A stretch of 64,000 bases of DNA from Runella slithyformis DSM 19594 (GTDB taxonomy: Bacteria; Bacteroidota; Bacteroidia; Cytophagales; Spirosomataceae). Made by a program: the position numbers and the translations under genes. The notes under the pieces are model-generated. The model did not search any database, was not told where the DNA came from, and saw only the letters and a program-made list of their open reading frames with translations. Shown piece after piece: positions 7,345 through 16,184 of the stretch (its first letter is position 1; the number at the start of each line of letters is the position of its first letter). The DNA is taken from positions 4,415,001 through 4,479,000 of the forward strand of contig NC_015703.1 in assembly GCF_000218895.1 (NCBI RefSeq), given 5' to 3'.

Positions 7345-8655
7345 TTAATCCTGAAAAACCTCATCATAATTAATGACTCTACAGCCTTCTATATTTCTGA
7401 TAAAAAAAATACCGTCAAAAACTTTATTCCATTGGTAAACATAATTTCTGTGTTGGGTATATTCTAAAGAGCCCTTCATTGAAAAAGTATAGCTGTTCAG
7501 ATGTTCATCATTCCATTTTTTCCAGTCTAAGAAAGAATAACTCCACTTTTTATTGATCCAATTTTCAAAACTATTCTTTGCAGGTTTCTCGGAATAAAAG
7601 GGTTTGTCCGGATGAGTAGTCCAAATGGAAGTGGCATTGTACGAAGTAAATCCAAGCGAATAATAGCTATAGGGGTTCATATTCCTGTTTCCTAATAATT
7701 CCCCCGTCATCATTGTTTTGTTTTCAGCGTCATTGAAATCGGCAGGAGATTTCATTATGTGCGCGTTGTGAGCCCATATGATACATTTTTCAGTGGGGAA
7801 TTTATGGGTAAGCAGCCACATCAAGTTATTGAACATTTGTCTGTCTCGATAAAGATGCCTCGTTTCGACGGGAGTTTGACCTTGCAAAAAAGGGAGAATA
7901 TTTTGGAAAGCAGCCTGTAGATTGTCAAGGATCAGCCATTCCCTTTCATCCCATCCCGTTGATGGCTTGTCTTTCAGTAAGTTTTTGAGTGCATTTAATC
8001 CCTTCTCGCAACCTGTCGGGTTTGCTTTTTGCGCCTTAAAAAAAACAGTAGATAAATTGTCTTTTACTTCCTTTAACAGTAATGTGTCCCGGGCAGTTTT
8101 AACGACTTTGCATAAAATGTTTTCTACTTCGTTTTCTATGTTATTAAACGTATAAGGCGTTTGGAGTTGGCAATCCATGCCTGCCAATAGTAAGGGTGAT
8201 GCGGTGGCTTGGGTTTGGTAAATGTAGTGATAAAAGAAAGGTTGTACGCTTTTGCACTGAGACCAAAGACCTATGACATTGTGAAAAATAAATTTATTAA
8301 GAGAATCCTTATTTTTTTTAACCTTCTCAAAACCATAGGTTAACCCATAAAAATCATTCTCCAACACAAGTAGATTAAAGCCCTTCTTTTCATGTAAATA
8401 TCTGATAATTCTGCTTTTTGCCGCAAAAGTAGTAGCGTCACCATGCATTTGTTCTCCCAGTGCAACAATCCTTGCCGTTCCGATGGCTTCGCCTAAGGGT
8501 TCGAGGTCTGTAAAATCATTCTCAAATAAATCGATGTGTTTAATTTGTACAGACTGTGATTGTACGTAATGCTTTACCTTTTGTTGTCCCAATGCCGGCA
8601 GGCTTCGATATAACAAAAGAAGTAAGCATAATTTTCCAAACATCATGATCCGCAT
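7345..8655 (-). CDS. Erythromycin esterase family protein, secreted
   Basis: About 436 residues from the ATG at 8655 (alternative ATG at 8646). The chosen start gives a signal peptide ([19 protein letters not shown]). Family motifs are [17 protein letters not shown] (the GE..HG metal/catalytic motif, about residues 67-72), [11 protein letters not shown], and [13 protein letters not shown] towards the C-terminus. Members such as EreA/EreC hydrolyse macrolide lactones, but many Bacteroidota homologues act on unknown esters. The signal peptide means it works outside the cytoplasm, unlike resistance enzymes. The ATG is 30 bp inside the end of palindrome copy 2, as expected for a cassette gene. 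Macrolide resistance should not be assumed. Confidence 0.82.
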   Translation of the reverse strand: MRIMMFGKLCLLLLLYRSLPALGQQKVKHYVQSQSVQIKHIDLFENDFTDLEPLGEAIGTARIVALGEQMHGDATTFAAKSRIIRYLHEKKGFNLLVLENDFYGLTYGFEKVKKNKDSLNKFIFHNVIGLWSQCKSVQPFFYHYIYQTQATASPLLLAGMDCQLQTPYTFNNIENEVENILCKVVKTARDTLLLKEVKDNLSTVFFKAQKANPTGCEKGLNALKNLLKDKPSTGWDEREWLILDNLQAAFQNILPFLQGQTPVETRHLYRDRQMFNNLMWLLTHKFPTEKCIIWAHNAHIMKSPADFNDAENKTMMTGELLGNRNMNPYSYYSLGFTSYNATSIWTTHPDKPFYSEKPAKNSFENWINKKWSYSFLDWKKWNDEHLNSYTFSMKGSLEYTQHRNYVYQWNKVFDGIFFIRNIEGCRVINYDEVFQD

Positions 8656-8678
8656 GGCAATAGGTCTTACAAAATTGT

Positions 8679-8822
8679 CACTAACGTTTTCGGAGCCGGT
8701 GTATCTCCGGATCGGAGCGCCGATGCTGCACAAAGTTTCAATCCGTTTCTAAAATTCATAAGAAGCCCAAGGCTCCCGGTTTGCCCCGTATGGCCCCGCC
8801 TGACGGAGATCCCGTGCTATTG
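8679..8822. repeat. attC-like imperfect palindrome, copy 2 (144 bp)
   Basis: Starts CACTAAC (8679-8685) and ends GCTATTG (8816-8822). The arms GTATCTCCGGATCGGAGCGCC and the reverse complement of GGCCCCGCCTGACGGAGAT pair imperfectly, and the left inner part has GCACAAAGTTTCAAT, shared with copies 3-5. It is 12 bp longer than the 132-bp copies and its right core is degenerate. It fills the gap between the esterase and cupin genes almost exactly. Confidence 0.65.
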
Positions 8823-8826
8823 TCCG

Positions 8827-9384
8827 TTATTTTTCAATGTCCGAATATTTTTTGTAAATGGCTCGGTATCCAAACATACGTCCAATGGGCCCGACTACAT
8901 TCATCAGAAATTTTTGTATTCCCTGGGGGATATCAGCCAGATAGCTTTTACTGTCCAGGTACCTTAATGTCACCAATTCCTGCACTAATCCTGCTTTTCC
9001 ATTGGGCATTTTTCCATCTATGGTAAGTCCAATGATGTTTTCCAACAGGTAGTCAAAGTCCAACGCCGGGGTAACTGACTGAATATAAATCACCTCCTCA
9101 GGGTCATTGTTGTAATGATTGTGTGGCTTGTTTTTGGGGAGCGTGATTTTTTCACCGGCTTTTACTACCCGAACCTTACCGTCAAATAGGATTGTCAGCT
9201 TACCCGAAATAACCTCAAAATGTTCATCCTGTAACGCATGAAAATGGTTGGGAACCTGTTCTCCTTTTGATTTCAGCGACATTTTCATCGTAACCCGCTG
9301 TCCATGGGTGTCTTTAGCGGTTTCTAAAAATTCATACATGTCTCCGGTATCCGGATTCCTCAAAATTTGTCCCTTTGACGGCAT
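8827..9384 (-). CDS. Cupin-domain protein
   Basis: A 185-residue protein with a single cupin. Motif 1 fits G(X)5HXH(X)4E(X)6G exactly: GEQVPNHFHALQDEHFEVIS then G, about residues 41-61. Motif 2 is GEKITLPKNKPHNHYNN. The two HxH histidines, the Glu and the late His would bind a metal ion. No signal peptide is visible, so it is cytosolic. A hydrophobic C-terminal region (KFLMNVVGPIGRMFGYRAIY) is unusual for a minimal cupin and resembles Bacteroidota cupins of unknown substrate. The gene stands alone between two attC-like palindromes, only about 5 bp from copy 2 at its 3' end. The substrate cannot be inferred. Confidence 0.85.
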   Translation of the reverse strand: MPSKGQILRNPDTGDMYEFLETAKDTHGQRVTMKMSLKSKGEQVPNHFHALQDEHFEVISGKLTILFDGKVRVVKAGEKITLPKNKPHNHYNNDPEEVIYIQSVTPALDFDYLLENIIGLTIDGKMPNGKAGLVQELVTLRYLDSKSYLADIPQGIQKFLMNVVGPIGRMFGYRAIYKKYSDIEK

Positions 9385-9432
9385 ATCTTTGATTGGTTAA
9401 TGTTTCTGTTTTTGTTCGGTCAGTATGATTGA

Positions 9433-9564
9433 CGATAACGTTTTGGCGCTTGGCGCAGTGGCGGATTTCGGAGCACAAAACTGTCAATAAACGACAAAAG
9501 TTGATGCGAGGAAGAATGTTCAATTAACCACTGAACCCGCCATTGAGCCAAACGCCTGTTATCG
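9433..9564. repeat. attC-like 132-bp imperfect palindrome, copy 3
   Basis: Starts CGATAAC (9433-9439) and ends GTTATCG (9558-9564). The arms are well matched: TTGGCGCAGTGGCGG on the left against the reverse complement of CCGCCATTGAGCCAA on the right. The middle contains GGAGCACAAAACT. The right core GTTATCGGT is complementary to ACCGATAAC at 16033-16041, at the far end of the restriction-modification-like unit. Confidence 0.75.
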
Positions 9565-9623
9565 GTTCGGTGTTCTTTTTCGTCCGTTGATTTGTCGGTC
9601 GTTTTGGTCGTGCGTTGGGACAG

Positions 9624-9682
9624 ACACACTCTTTGCCAAGCTTTGGTTTGAGCATGGGCTTGTGCGGCTTGGCAATGTGTGT
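9624..9682. repeat. Long hairpin downstream of the defence-like operon
   Basis: ACACACTCTTTGCCAAGC (9624-9641) pairs with GCTTGGCAATGTGTGT (9667-9682), a stem of about 16 bp with a 25-bp loop. No T-tract follows on either strand, so it is not a standard terminator. The surrounding GGTCGTGCGTTGG motif recurs as GTCCGTGCGTTGG on the far side of the same unit. The 328-bp gap 9385-9712 holds this hairpin and palindrome copy 3; ORFs reading through it are not credible. Confidence 0.6.
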
Positions 9683-9712
9683 GGCTGTGAAGCGTTGGCT
9701 TTCTCATTGTTG

Positions 9713-10048
9713 TTATTTTGCTGGATAAGCCGTTACTAATTTTGGTTCTTCTTGTCCGTTCTCAACTATCCAAACTGTCACGATACAAGGGTTTCTGTCG
9801 TCTGGTGTTTTTATTTCGCATTTCAATTCATATTTAATTCCAAAGTCTGAATCTTTTGTTTCTTCAATGTCTCTGTCTATGGAATGTTGAATGAGTGAAT
9901 ATTTGAATGTTTCAACGTCTGATAAGTCAAAACCGAAACGTTTGAAAAAGTCTGCTTTGTGCTTTCCTATTTCGTGAATGTCGCTTAGTAAGTACTCTGT
10001 AATTTTGTTGTCCGCAACAAAAGAAAGGTTGTTGTTTGGTATCTTCAT
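9713..10048 (-). CDS. DUF6883-like small protein
   Basis: 111 residues from the ATG at 10048 (MKIPNNNLSFVADNKITEYL). The stop of the helicase gene ends one base upstream (TAA-G-ATG), so this ATG is preferred over the longer ORF. The order KIPN, a LLSDIHEIGKHKADFFKRFGF helix, an IKYELKCEIKTPDDRNPCIVTVWIV beta hairpin and a terminal PKLVTAYP matches the DUF6883 family. That family occurs as a stand-alone protein and at the ends of polymorphic-toxin-like proteins. It is the last gene of the five-gene operon. Its role could be an immunity, toxin-like or accessory function; none can be shown from sequence. Confidence 0.75.
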   Translation of the reverse strand: MKIPNNNLSFVADNKITEYLLSDIHEIGKHKADFFKRFGFDLSDVETFKYSLIQHSIDRDIEETKDSDFGIKYELKCEIKTPDDRNPCIVTVWIVENGQEEPKLVTAYPAK

Positions 10049-10049
10049 C

Positions 10050-12791
10050 TTACTGCTTTTCGTCAATTTGATTAATAGATACCGTCTCAACTACGCTTGA
10101 ATCATTTACAATGAATTCAACTTCATAAGCGTCTTTGTTTTCATAAACGTGAACGACTGTTCCAATTGAACCTTTTGGAACGTTTGATATTTTAGAGCTT
10201 GCAACAACTATATCATATTCATTTATTGTTTTTGCGATATTCTCAAAACTCTCTTCATAATCCTGTCGGCTAAGAACTGTGTCAAATAAACCAACATCTT
10301 CGCCTTCGTGTCTATTGATTCCGATATATTCTAAACTTGCATCTTCGTAGCGTTTGAATTTGTAAACGGCATCATTCATCAAGGCAGAGTTGAACACTCC
10401 AAGACTTACCAATAATTCAAAGTCTTTTACAGAAAGACCTGTCACCTTTTTGAAAAGTCCGGGTTCTAATTGCGTGATTACGTCTTTCAGACTTCTTTCT
10501 CTGTAGTCTGTCAGGTACATAAACACGGGAACACGTGTCGCAAACTTGATTAGTTTTTCTTGGATTTGTTTTCTTAGGCTTTTGTATTCTTTTTCTTCGT
10601 CTGAAAGCTCCTTTTTCTCTTTCTTAGTTAGTTCTCTGTCGTTGGCTTCTTTTTTTGCTTTTTTAACGGCTTCCGATTTGTTGATAATGGTTTCAATGTC
10701 CTGATTCAAATTTCTGAAACCTTCAATGCTCATTAAAGCTTTCATTGCTTCTTCATTTGCCATCAATCGGGCAAGTGTGTTGTTATCCACATTTACGAGC
10801 AAGGCACTTTCCCAACGTCTTGCCAAAAGCGTTGCAGTTGTGCCACTCATTGCCATATCCAAAATTCCTGCGGCATCCACTTGTTTCATTGAACTTCCGT
10901 CATAAGCCAATACAGGCAGGAAGTTGATAAACTCAGCAACTTTTGCTTCGGGGTTTGATTCGTTTACATTTAGTCGGCAACTGTAATCGGCTATTTGTCT
11001 TAATGCACGGTCGGGAGCAAAGTCAAAGACATAGCATTCTTCTTTTAGAATTTCTACTTTATTGGGCGATTTGCTGTCGGGGTTTTTAATAACCCAAGGG
11101 GTTTGTACTCGGAATGCTGCTTGAAAGTATGTTTCAGGACTGGACGAATTTCGCAACATAAAAATACCTGTCCACGGTTTTACCGAAACACCTGTGGTTA
11201 GTTTGCCACAAGAAAGTGTAATGGTTTTTGATTCCAAAGGATTGTCGGTCATTGCATCTAAAACAGGTGGTAAGGCTTCTATTCCAATACCTGCTTGTGT
11301 GCCTGCTGCGACTACCACTTTGTAATCGTGGTAAAATATATTTTGTCTTCTTTCAAGTAATAATGCCATTGCGTTACAAGCTGCAACTGTTGGCAAAAAC
11401 CAAAATGTATGATTCAACACTTTGAGTAATGGTGCGTGTGAAAACGGCAAGGGCGGTTTTTTTGCTCCCATTTTCAAATGGTCAACGGTGGTTTCACTAA
11501 ACGAACCCCGAATCAAGTCCAACCATTTTTGTACTTCATCTTCGTATTTGAAACGGGCTTTTCGTCCTTCTCCTTCGGCTGAAAAGAAAATGTTTAAATC
11601 AAAACCATCAAACTCGCCTTGCATAGCAATTTGACGAATAGAATCGGGCAATTGATAGGTTAGCATCACCATTCTTGGCAAGGCTGCATAAGGATTTGGA
11701 CCTTTTGAGTTATCCCAATTTTCTTTAGCTCTTTGCTCGTCTGAATATGTCCAATTGAAAATTTGCTCTTCGATAAATTCTCCTGAACTGATAGCCCGAA
11801 ATGGTGTGCCTGATAAATACAAATAGTGATTGGTGCTAATTGGAATAATTTTCTCTAAGTGTTCCGCTTTATCTTCTTCGGAAATCCCTTCTTCTTCTAT
11901 CTTTTTGTATTCTTCAATTTCTTTTTCGGCTTCTAAATCTTTGCCGAATAAATCTTTGGCGTTTTCTCGCCAAGCACCAAAGTGGTATTCGTCAAAAATG
12001 ATACAATCCCACACGGTGGCGTGTACCCATTCATTTTTGGTTTTAATACCGCCTGTGTTTTTATTAATTCCTAAAAAGTCTTGAAAAGAACCAAAACATA
12101 CGATTGGCTTTTTGAAATCAATATCTTTTTCTTCAAAGGTAGTTTCGTGTTTTGAATAAAACTGCCAACCTTCAAAATCAACATGAGAAAGTAAATCTTC
12201 TTTCCAAGCATCTTCTACGGCTGGTTTAAAGGTTAGCACCAACACTTTTTTCCAACCCATTTTTTTAGCTAACTGGTAACTGGCAAAGGTTTTCCCGAAA
12301 CGCATTTTGGCGTTCCAAAGGAAATGGGGCGTTTTATCGGGATTTTCTTTTTTGAAACTCTTGAAATAAGCGATGGATTTATTAACAGCCTCTTCTTGCT
12401 CAGGACGCATTCCGAAACTAAGCGTTCTGTTTGCTTCTGTGCTTTCGCCTGTTTTGATTTCCCAAATGGCTTTGCGTAAATCATTCAGGTTGCATTTGAA
12501 CCATTCGCCTTCGGGGTTTGCAAATCCTTGTTTACGCAAATAGCGGTGAATATCGTGGTCGGTAAAACTGCTACCGTCTTTTTTCATTGCCGATTCTTCA
12601 AATACAATTTTATATTGAATAGCAGCCGTGCCTAATTGTTCTTTAATACGTGTTTGTGCATCACGGTCGGTATAGCCGATTTTGAGCAAACCCTTGTGTG
12701 TAGCCACACCCACCAATTCATAAGCATAAATGGTTGGATTGGTGGACGGGCGGGGTGGGAAAAATTCTTTTTTACTCATCTGTATCGTCAT
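10050..12791 (-). CDS. GIY-YIG (T5orf172-type) nuclease fused to SF2 helicase
   Basis: A 913-residue protein. Residues about 20-115 form a T5orf172-like GIY-YIG domain ([28 protein letters not shown]). The SF2 helicase core then shows Walker A-like [10 protein letters not shown] (159-168), DEYH Walker B (267-270), SGTPF (327-331), and [19 protein letters not shown] / [16 protein letters not shown] as motifs V and VI. A lysine-rich coiled-coil-like segment ([23 protein letters not shown]) precedes a C-terminal domain with a [12 protein letters not shown] beta element. The arrangement suits an ATP-dependent translocase that positions a nuclease, as in type III or type I-like restriction subunits. 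It overlaps the methyltransferase gene at 12772-14292 by 20 bp. Restriction activity is inferred, not shown. Confidence 0.85.
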   Translation of the reverse strand: MTIQMSKKEFFPPRPSTNPTIYAYELVGVATHKGLLKIGYTDRDAQTRIKEQLGTAAIQYKIVFEESAMKKDGSSFTDHDIHRYLRKQGFANPEGEWFKCNLNDLRKAIWEIKTGESTEANRTLSFGMRPEQEEAVNKSIAYFKSFKKENPDKTPHFLWNAKMRFGKTFASYQLAKKMGWKKVLVLTFKPAVEDAWKEDLLSHVDFEGWQFYSKHETTFEEKDIDFKKPIVCFGSFQDFLGINKNTGGIKTKNEWVHATVWDCIIFDEYHFGAWRENAKDLFGKDLEAEKEIEEYKKIEEEGISEEDKAEHLEKIIPISTNHYLYLSGTPFRAISSGEFIEEQIFNWTYSDEQRAKENWDNSKGPNPYAALPRMVMLTYQLPDSIRQIAMQGEFDGFDLNIFFSAEGEGRKARFKYEDEVQKWLDLIRGSFSETTVDHLKMGAKKPPLPFSHAPLLKVLNHTFWFLPTVAACNAMALLLERRQNIFYHDYKVVVAAGTQAGIGIEALPPVLDAMTDNPLESKTITLSCGKLTTGVSVKPWTGIFMLRNSSSPETYFQAAFRVQTPWVIKNPDSKSPNKVEILKEECYVFDFAPDRALRQIADYSCRLNVNESNPEAKVAEFINFLPVLAYDGSSMKQVDAAGILDMAMSGTTATLLARRWESALLVNVDNNTLARLMANEEAMKALMSIEGFRNLNQDIETIINKSEAVKKAKKEANDRELTKKEKKELSDEEKEYKSLRKQIQEKLIKFATRVPVFMYLTDYRERSLKDVITQLEPGLFKKVTGLSVKDFELLVSLGVFNSALMNDAVYKFKRYEDASLEYIGINRHEGEDVGLFDTVLSRQDYEESFENIAKTINEYDIVVASSKISNVPKGSIGTVVHVYENKDAYEVEFIVNDSSVVETVSINQIDEKQ

Positions 12792-14292
12792 TTTGAGTTA
12801 AATCCATTGGACGAATCATTGAGTCTATAAAAGCAATTTCATCATTAGTTAATCCATATTTTTCATAGAGTTTTTCGTCTGTCCAAGTTTCATCATAATT
12901 TTGTATTGGAGCAAAAGTGAATCTATCTTTTGGATTATCCTGTGAAACTTTTCTTAGAAACACCAAAAATCTAAAAAACTTCGTAGCCATATAATTTTTC
13001 AGGTTAATTGCACGCTTTTCATTCGCTAATATGTCACAAACAATATAAGTTTCTGTACAGCAACTACCTTTATCAGCAACTATTGGTTTATTAATAATTT
13101 GGTGTGGATATGTGTAACCTCCATTGTATGAACGACTAATTATCACTTTATATTCATCAATCCATTGTGGATTTTGAATTACCTTTTCTCTTTCTATCCA
13201 ACCAATTTCTTTAAATGAATAAATTTTAACTGCTCCTTTAAATGGTTCTTTCTTGAAACCCCTAAAATTCGTTCTGAAACCAAAAGGCTTTTGAGAAGAC
13301 ATATGTTCACTAAAGGATTTTTCTTTTTTGGCTTGAACTTTTTCTAAAATTGGAATGGATTCGTTTAATCTCACTAAAACATCATAAGCACCAATATTTC
13401 TTAGCATTGGTTTCCTGAACTCAGATTTAACAACAGGAACTACTTCACAATCTCCGTTATAATCTCTATCTCTCAAAAAATAACATACACCACCTTTTAT
13501 TTCTACACCTGGAAAACAATCTGCTGCATCAAGAAAATCTACAATTTTTTTTATACTTCTGTCTTTTAGCATAGTTGCTCTAAATGTGTCAAGACCCTTG
13601 CCACCTGCAAACCATCTTGAAGGAATAATCATCACTAAATATTTGGGATTTAGTTTTTTGGCTTGTTCTACAAATAAATGATATATAGGGGAAGCACTTG
13701 CTTGTGCCCCACCATCGCTTAATTGATAAGGAGGATTTCCAACGATAACGTCAAACTTCATATTGAATATTTTTTCTGGATTTTCCGTGTGAATAAAATT
13801 GTAAGCGTAGGTTTCCAAAGCATCTTCTCGGTCGTACACTTCTTGGCTTGCTCCGCAATAGGTACATTTTCCACTTTGCCAAGTGTGTTTCATTCGTTTG
13901 TAGCGAATGTTTCCTTGCTCATCTTCAAAGGTGTCGCAAATGGAGTATTTGCCGTTGGCAGTTTTGGAGCAATACACACTTCTGCGAGAAAGTAAAGCCG
14001 TTAAATCCGTAATGGCTATTCCATAGAGTTGTTTGCTAAAAATGTGGTTAATGCGTTCTTGCTTATCGGGGATTTGAGTTTCCAAACCCTTCATCAGTCG
14101 CTTTGCCATCTCTCGCAAAAAAACTCCGCTTTTAGAAACGGGGTCTAAAAACTTGGCGTTGGGATTGCTCCATAAATCAGTCGGAAGCAAGTCCAAAATA
14201 TCATTTACCAAACTCGGTGGCGTAAACACTTCATCATTGCTCAAATTGGCAAGGCAGGAGAGTACGTCTGGATTATAGTTCGTTTGTATCAT
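12772..14292 (-). CDS. Eco57I-type adenine-specific DNA methyltransferase-like protein
   Basis: About 506 residues from the ATG at 14292; the longer ORF begins at a TTG. The catalytic motif IV is [11 protein letters not shown] (near residue 184), diagnostic for N6-adenine methylases of the Eco57I class. The SAM-binding motif I is atypical: [15 protein letters not shown] (about 48-62) in place of DPACGSG. A CTYCG...C-type knuckle lies between the motifs. The C-terminal region ([31 protein letters not shown]) resembles a TaqI/Eco57I target-recognition domain. Its start overlaps the neighbouring MTase-like gene by 20 bp, and its stop overlaps the helicase gene by 20 bp. It is probably the modification subunit, perhaps acting with the companion protein. 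Confidence 0.85.
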   Translation of the reverse strand: MIQTNYNPDVLSCLANLSNDEVFTPPSLVNDILDLLPTDLWSNPNAKFLDPVSKSGVFLREMAKRLMKGLETQIPDKQERINHIFSKQLYGIAITDLTALLSRRSVYCSKTANGKYSICDTFEDEQGNIRYKRMKHTWQSGKCTYCGASQEVYDREDALETYAYNFIHTENPEKIFNMKFDVIVGNPPYQLSDGGAQASASPIYHLFVEQAKKLNPKYLVMIIPSRWFAGGKGLDTFRATMLKDRSIKKIVDFLDAADCFPGVEIKGGVCYFLRDRDYNGDCEVVPVVKSEFRKPMLRNIGAYDVLVRLNESIPILEKVQAKKEKSFSEHMSSQKPFGFRTNFRGFKKEPFKGAVKIYSFKEIGWIEREKVIQNPQWIDEYKVIISRSYNGGYTYPHQIINKPIVADKGSCCTETYIVCDILANEKRAINLKNYMATKFFRFLVFLRKVSQDNPKDRFTFAPIQNYDETWTDEKLYEKYGLTNDEIAFIDSMIRPMDLTQNDDTDE

Positions 14293-14944
14293 CTTCGCCA
14301 AGTTTTAAGTAATGAATAAGGGGAAAATCTTTTACAGGTTCGTCAATGGCGGCTGCATTGCCTTCGTCATTAAACATTGAGAACTGGTGCGTTTTTTCCA
14401 CTAAAAATTTAAACATATAATCTCTGCGTTTCAGCATTGAGCCGTTTACGGCACTCCATTCTGAAAATACAATTGGTTGTTTGGTTTCGGGATTGGTAAA
14501 GTCCAAGGCATCACCCCAAAGAATGTTTCTGCTCAATAAAAACCGAACAGAACGAATACATTCATTTTTCACTTGTTTGAATACTTTGGAATACCAATCG
14601 GTGTAAATACCAAGTAAACGGTCTCGGCATTCTTGGGCATTGTCATCTAAAATGTCAACTCCGTATATGCTGGAAACTGCAATTACAGAATAGCGTTCCC
14701 ATTCCACTTGGCTTTTGCTGTATCGAGCATCTACAACGGCTAATTTTCGTCTTAATATTTCTGCCAAAAAGTTTCCGTTTCCGCAAGCAGGTTCTAAGAA
14801 ACGGGAATCAATTCTTTCCGTTTCGTGCTTTACCAAGTCGAGCATAGCGTTTACTTCCCGTTGGTTAGTAAACACTTCACCGTGGTCAGTAACCCGCTGT
14901 TTGGATTTTACTTGGTTGTCGTTATTTATTGTTGTCTCCTGCAT
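14273..14944 (-). CDS. N6-DNA methyltransferase-like protein with motif I but no NPPY
   Basis: About 223 residues from the ATG at 14944; an in-frame TTG at 14965 is less likely. It has a [14 protein letters not shown] segment as at the start of type I/IIG methylases. A clean SAM-binding motif [20 protein letters not shown] follows (about residues 50-69), then [22 protein letters not shown] motif II/III. After [10 protein letters not shown], where motif IV would be expected, there is no NPPY or DPPY, so it should not be catalytic alone. Its partner at 12772-14292 has NPPY but a degenerate motif I. It overlaps the 5'-nucleotidase gene by 23 bp upstream. It could be the SAM-binding or regulatory half of a split enzyme. 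Confidence 0.8.
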   Translation of the reverse strand: MQETTINNDNQVKSKQRVTDHGEVFTNQREVNAMLDLVKHETERIDSRFLEPACGNGNFLAEILRRKLAVVDARYSKSQVEWERYSVIAVSSIYGVDILDDNAQECRDRLLGIYTDWYSKVFKQVKNECIRSVRFLLSRNILWGDALDFTNPETKQPIVFSEWSAVNGSMLKRRDYMFKFLVEKTHQFSMFNDEGNAAAIDEPVKDFPLIHYLKLGEDDTNEL

Positions 14945-15881
14945 CTGTGTTTTTCTTTTTCTCAAATTGTTTCATTGGCGAATCAGATTTATATAAAACC
15001 CTACCACAAGGAACAACTTTACTTGAGCCATCTAAATGTATTTCTTGGTCGTCAAAGAAAATATGTGCTCCAAAAGCTTTTAAAACTTTATCTTTTGAAA
15101 GTCCACCCATAAAGTATGCTTCATCAACATACACGCCCCAATTTCTAAGGGTTTTGATAACTCGCATATGACTTGGTGCATTTCTCGCTGTTACAATGGC
15201 GATTCTCAAAGGAGTTAATTCAATTGTCATTGGTAAATGCTCTTGAATTTTTGAGAGTTTTCGCAAGAGTTCTGCAAAAGGGCCATCATTCAACGGCACA
15301 TCTTCGTTTTCTTCTTCGTGTTTATGAAATGCTGCTAAGTCTTTGGTTTTATATATTAATTCCGATTCTTCTGAAAAAACTACCGCATCAGCATCAAAAG
15401 CAAATTTTACTCTTTCTGTTTCAGGTTTATAGTCGGCTGGTGGGTCGTAAATCAAAGCAGTTGCGCAATTTGCTGAGTCAATTACTTTTTGAACTTCCTT
15501 CTCGTCTTTTGACAGAAACAAGTCCACATCAAAAGCGTCAAGAAAAGGCGATAATGGTTCTCCACCTGAAAAAGCCCATCTTGTTAATGGCAAATTATAA
15601 TGTTTAATTGCTTTCAGTACTCTTACACCTGTCTCTGGGCTGTTTCGAGACATTACAACAACTTCAATAATTGGCTTTTTGGCAAGCGAGTTTAACTTTA
15701 AAAGACTTTCAATCAGTGGAAATGCTGTCCCTTTTTCAAGCAGTTCATTTTCGTGTTCAAGTTGATATTTTCTGAAACCTTCAATTCCTTCTTTGTCGAA
15801 TACTTCATTCTCTTTCTCCAAGTTGAACAATGCTCTTGAAGAAACTCCTACCACTAATATTTCAGAAAAGTCTAATCCCAT
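14922..15881 (-). CDS. 5'-nucleotidase (PF06189, cytosolic NT5C1-type)
   Basis: A 319-residue cytosolic protein. The internal HAD-like motif RVKFAFDADAVVFSEESE (about residues 157-174) and the preceding VVVMSRNSPETGVRVLKAI, DLFLSKDEKEVQKVI and C-terminal GGLSKDKVLKAFGAHIFFDDQE match the 5'-nucleotidase family PF06189. Members dephosphorylate nucleoside monophosphates, for example AMP or IMP. Here it is the first gene of an operon encoding methyltransferase and nuclease-helicase subunits, and its 3' end overlaps the MTase-like gene by 23 bp. That arrangement suggests coupled translation and a defence-related role such as nucleotide depletion or signal removal. This is inference; a simple cargo gene is the alternative. 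Confidence 0.85.
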   Translation of the reverse strand: MGLDFSEILVVGVSSRALFNLEKENEVFDKEGIEGFRKYQLEHENELLEKGTAFPLIESLLKLNSLAKKPIIEVVVMSRNSPETGVRVLKAIKHYNLPLTRWAFSGGEPLSPFLDAFDVDLFLSKDEKEVQKVIDSANCATALIYDPPADYKPETERVKFAFDADAVVFSEESELIYKTKDLAAFHKHEEENEDVPLNDGPFAELLRKLSKIQEHLPMTIELTPLRIAIVTARNAPSHMRVIKTLRNWGVYVDEAYFMGGLSKDKVLKAFGAHIFFDDQEIHLDGSSKVVPCGRVLYKSDSPMKQFEKKKNTDAGDNNK

Positions 15882-15901
15882 TTATATTTTAATTTTCTTG
15901 T

Positions 15902-15909
15902 CAAATTTA
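15902..15909 (-). promoter_or_regulatory. Candidate -7 box for the defence-like operon
   Basis: On the minus strand the sequence reads TAAATTTG, a perfect fit to the Bacteroidota TAnnTTTG -7 element, about 21 bp before the 5'-nucleotidase ATG at 15881. No TTG -33 box is seen at the usual spacing. If used, the leader would be very short. Confidence 0.4.
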
Positions 15910-15935
15910 CTTTTTTATGTCTTGTCGTCTGTCCG

Positions 15936-16014
15936 TGCGTTGGCAAAAAATGGCTCTTTTGGTTTTTTGAGCGTTGGCTCGTGTGTCGGGTAAAACCAAA
16001 TGTGCCATTTGCGG
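15936..16014. repeat. Hairpin region with GTGCGTTGG motif upstream of the operon
   Basis: CGTGCGTTGGCAAAAAATGGC near 15936-15956 pairs imperfectly with GTGCCATTTGC near 16004-16014 across a T-rich loop containing GAGCGTTGGCTCG. The same GTGCGTTGG motif lies at the other end of the unit (about 9611-9619), so both flanks of the five-gene block carry related hairpins in addition to the palindromes. Confidence 0.45.
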
Positions 16015-16034
16015 GTCGGCTTTTTTACACTGAC

Positions 16035-16166
16035 CGATAACGGTTTTCGGCTTGGCGATGTGGCGGAATTTTAGCACAAAAGTTCAATAGAATTACTGCC
16101 GTTGAACCTTGCACAAATGTTTCATAGAAGCACTTCAGCCGCCATATTGCCAAACCGATGTTAGCG
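16035..16166. repeat. attC-like 132-bp imperfect palindrome, copy 4
   Basis: Starts CGATAAC (16035-16041) and ends GTTAGCG (16160-16166). The arms CGGCTTGGCGATGTGGCGG and the reverse complement of CCGCCATATTGCCAAACCG pair with few mismatches. The middle has TTAGCACAAAAGTTCAATAG. Its left core belongs with the operon side (ACCGATAAC) and its right core GTTAGCGGTT matches the far end of the VOC unit in inverse orientation. Confidence 0.75.
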
Positions 16167-16184
16167 GTTGTTTTTCTGTCGTCA

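Noticed and set aside
9420..9707. 95-codon minus-strand ORF
   Set aside because: It runs through the 132-bp palindrome and the hairpin; composition is unlike a protein and it has no family features.
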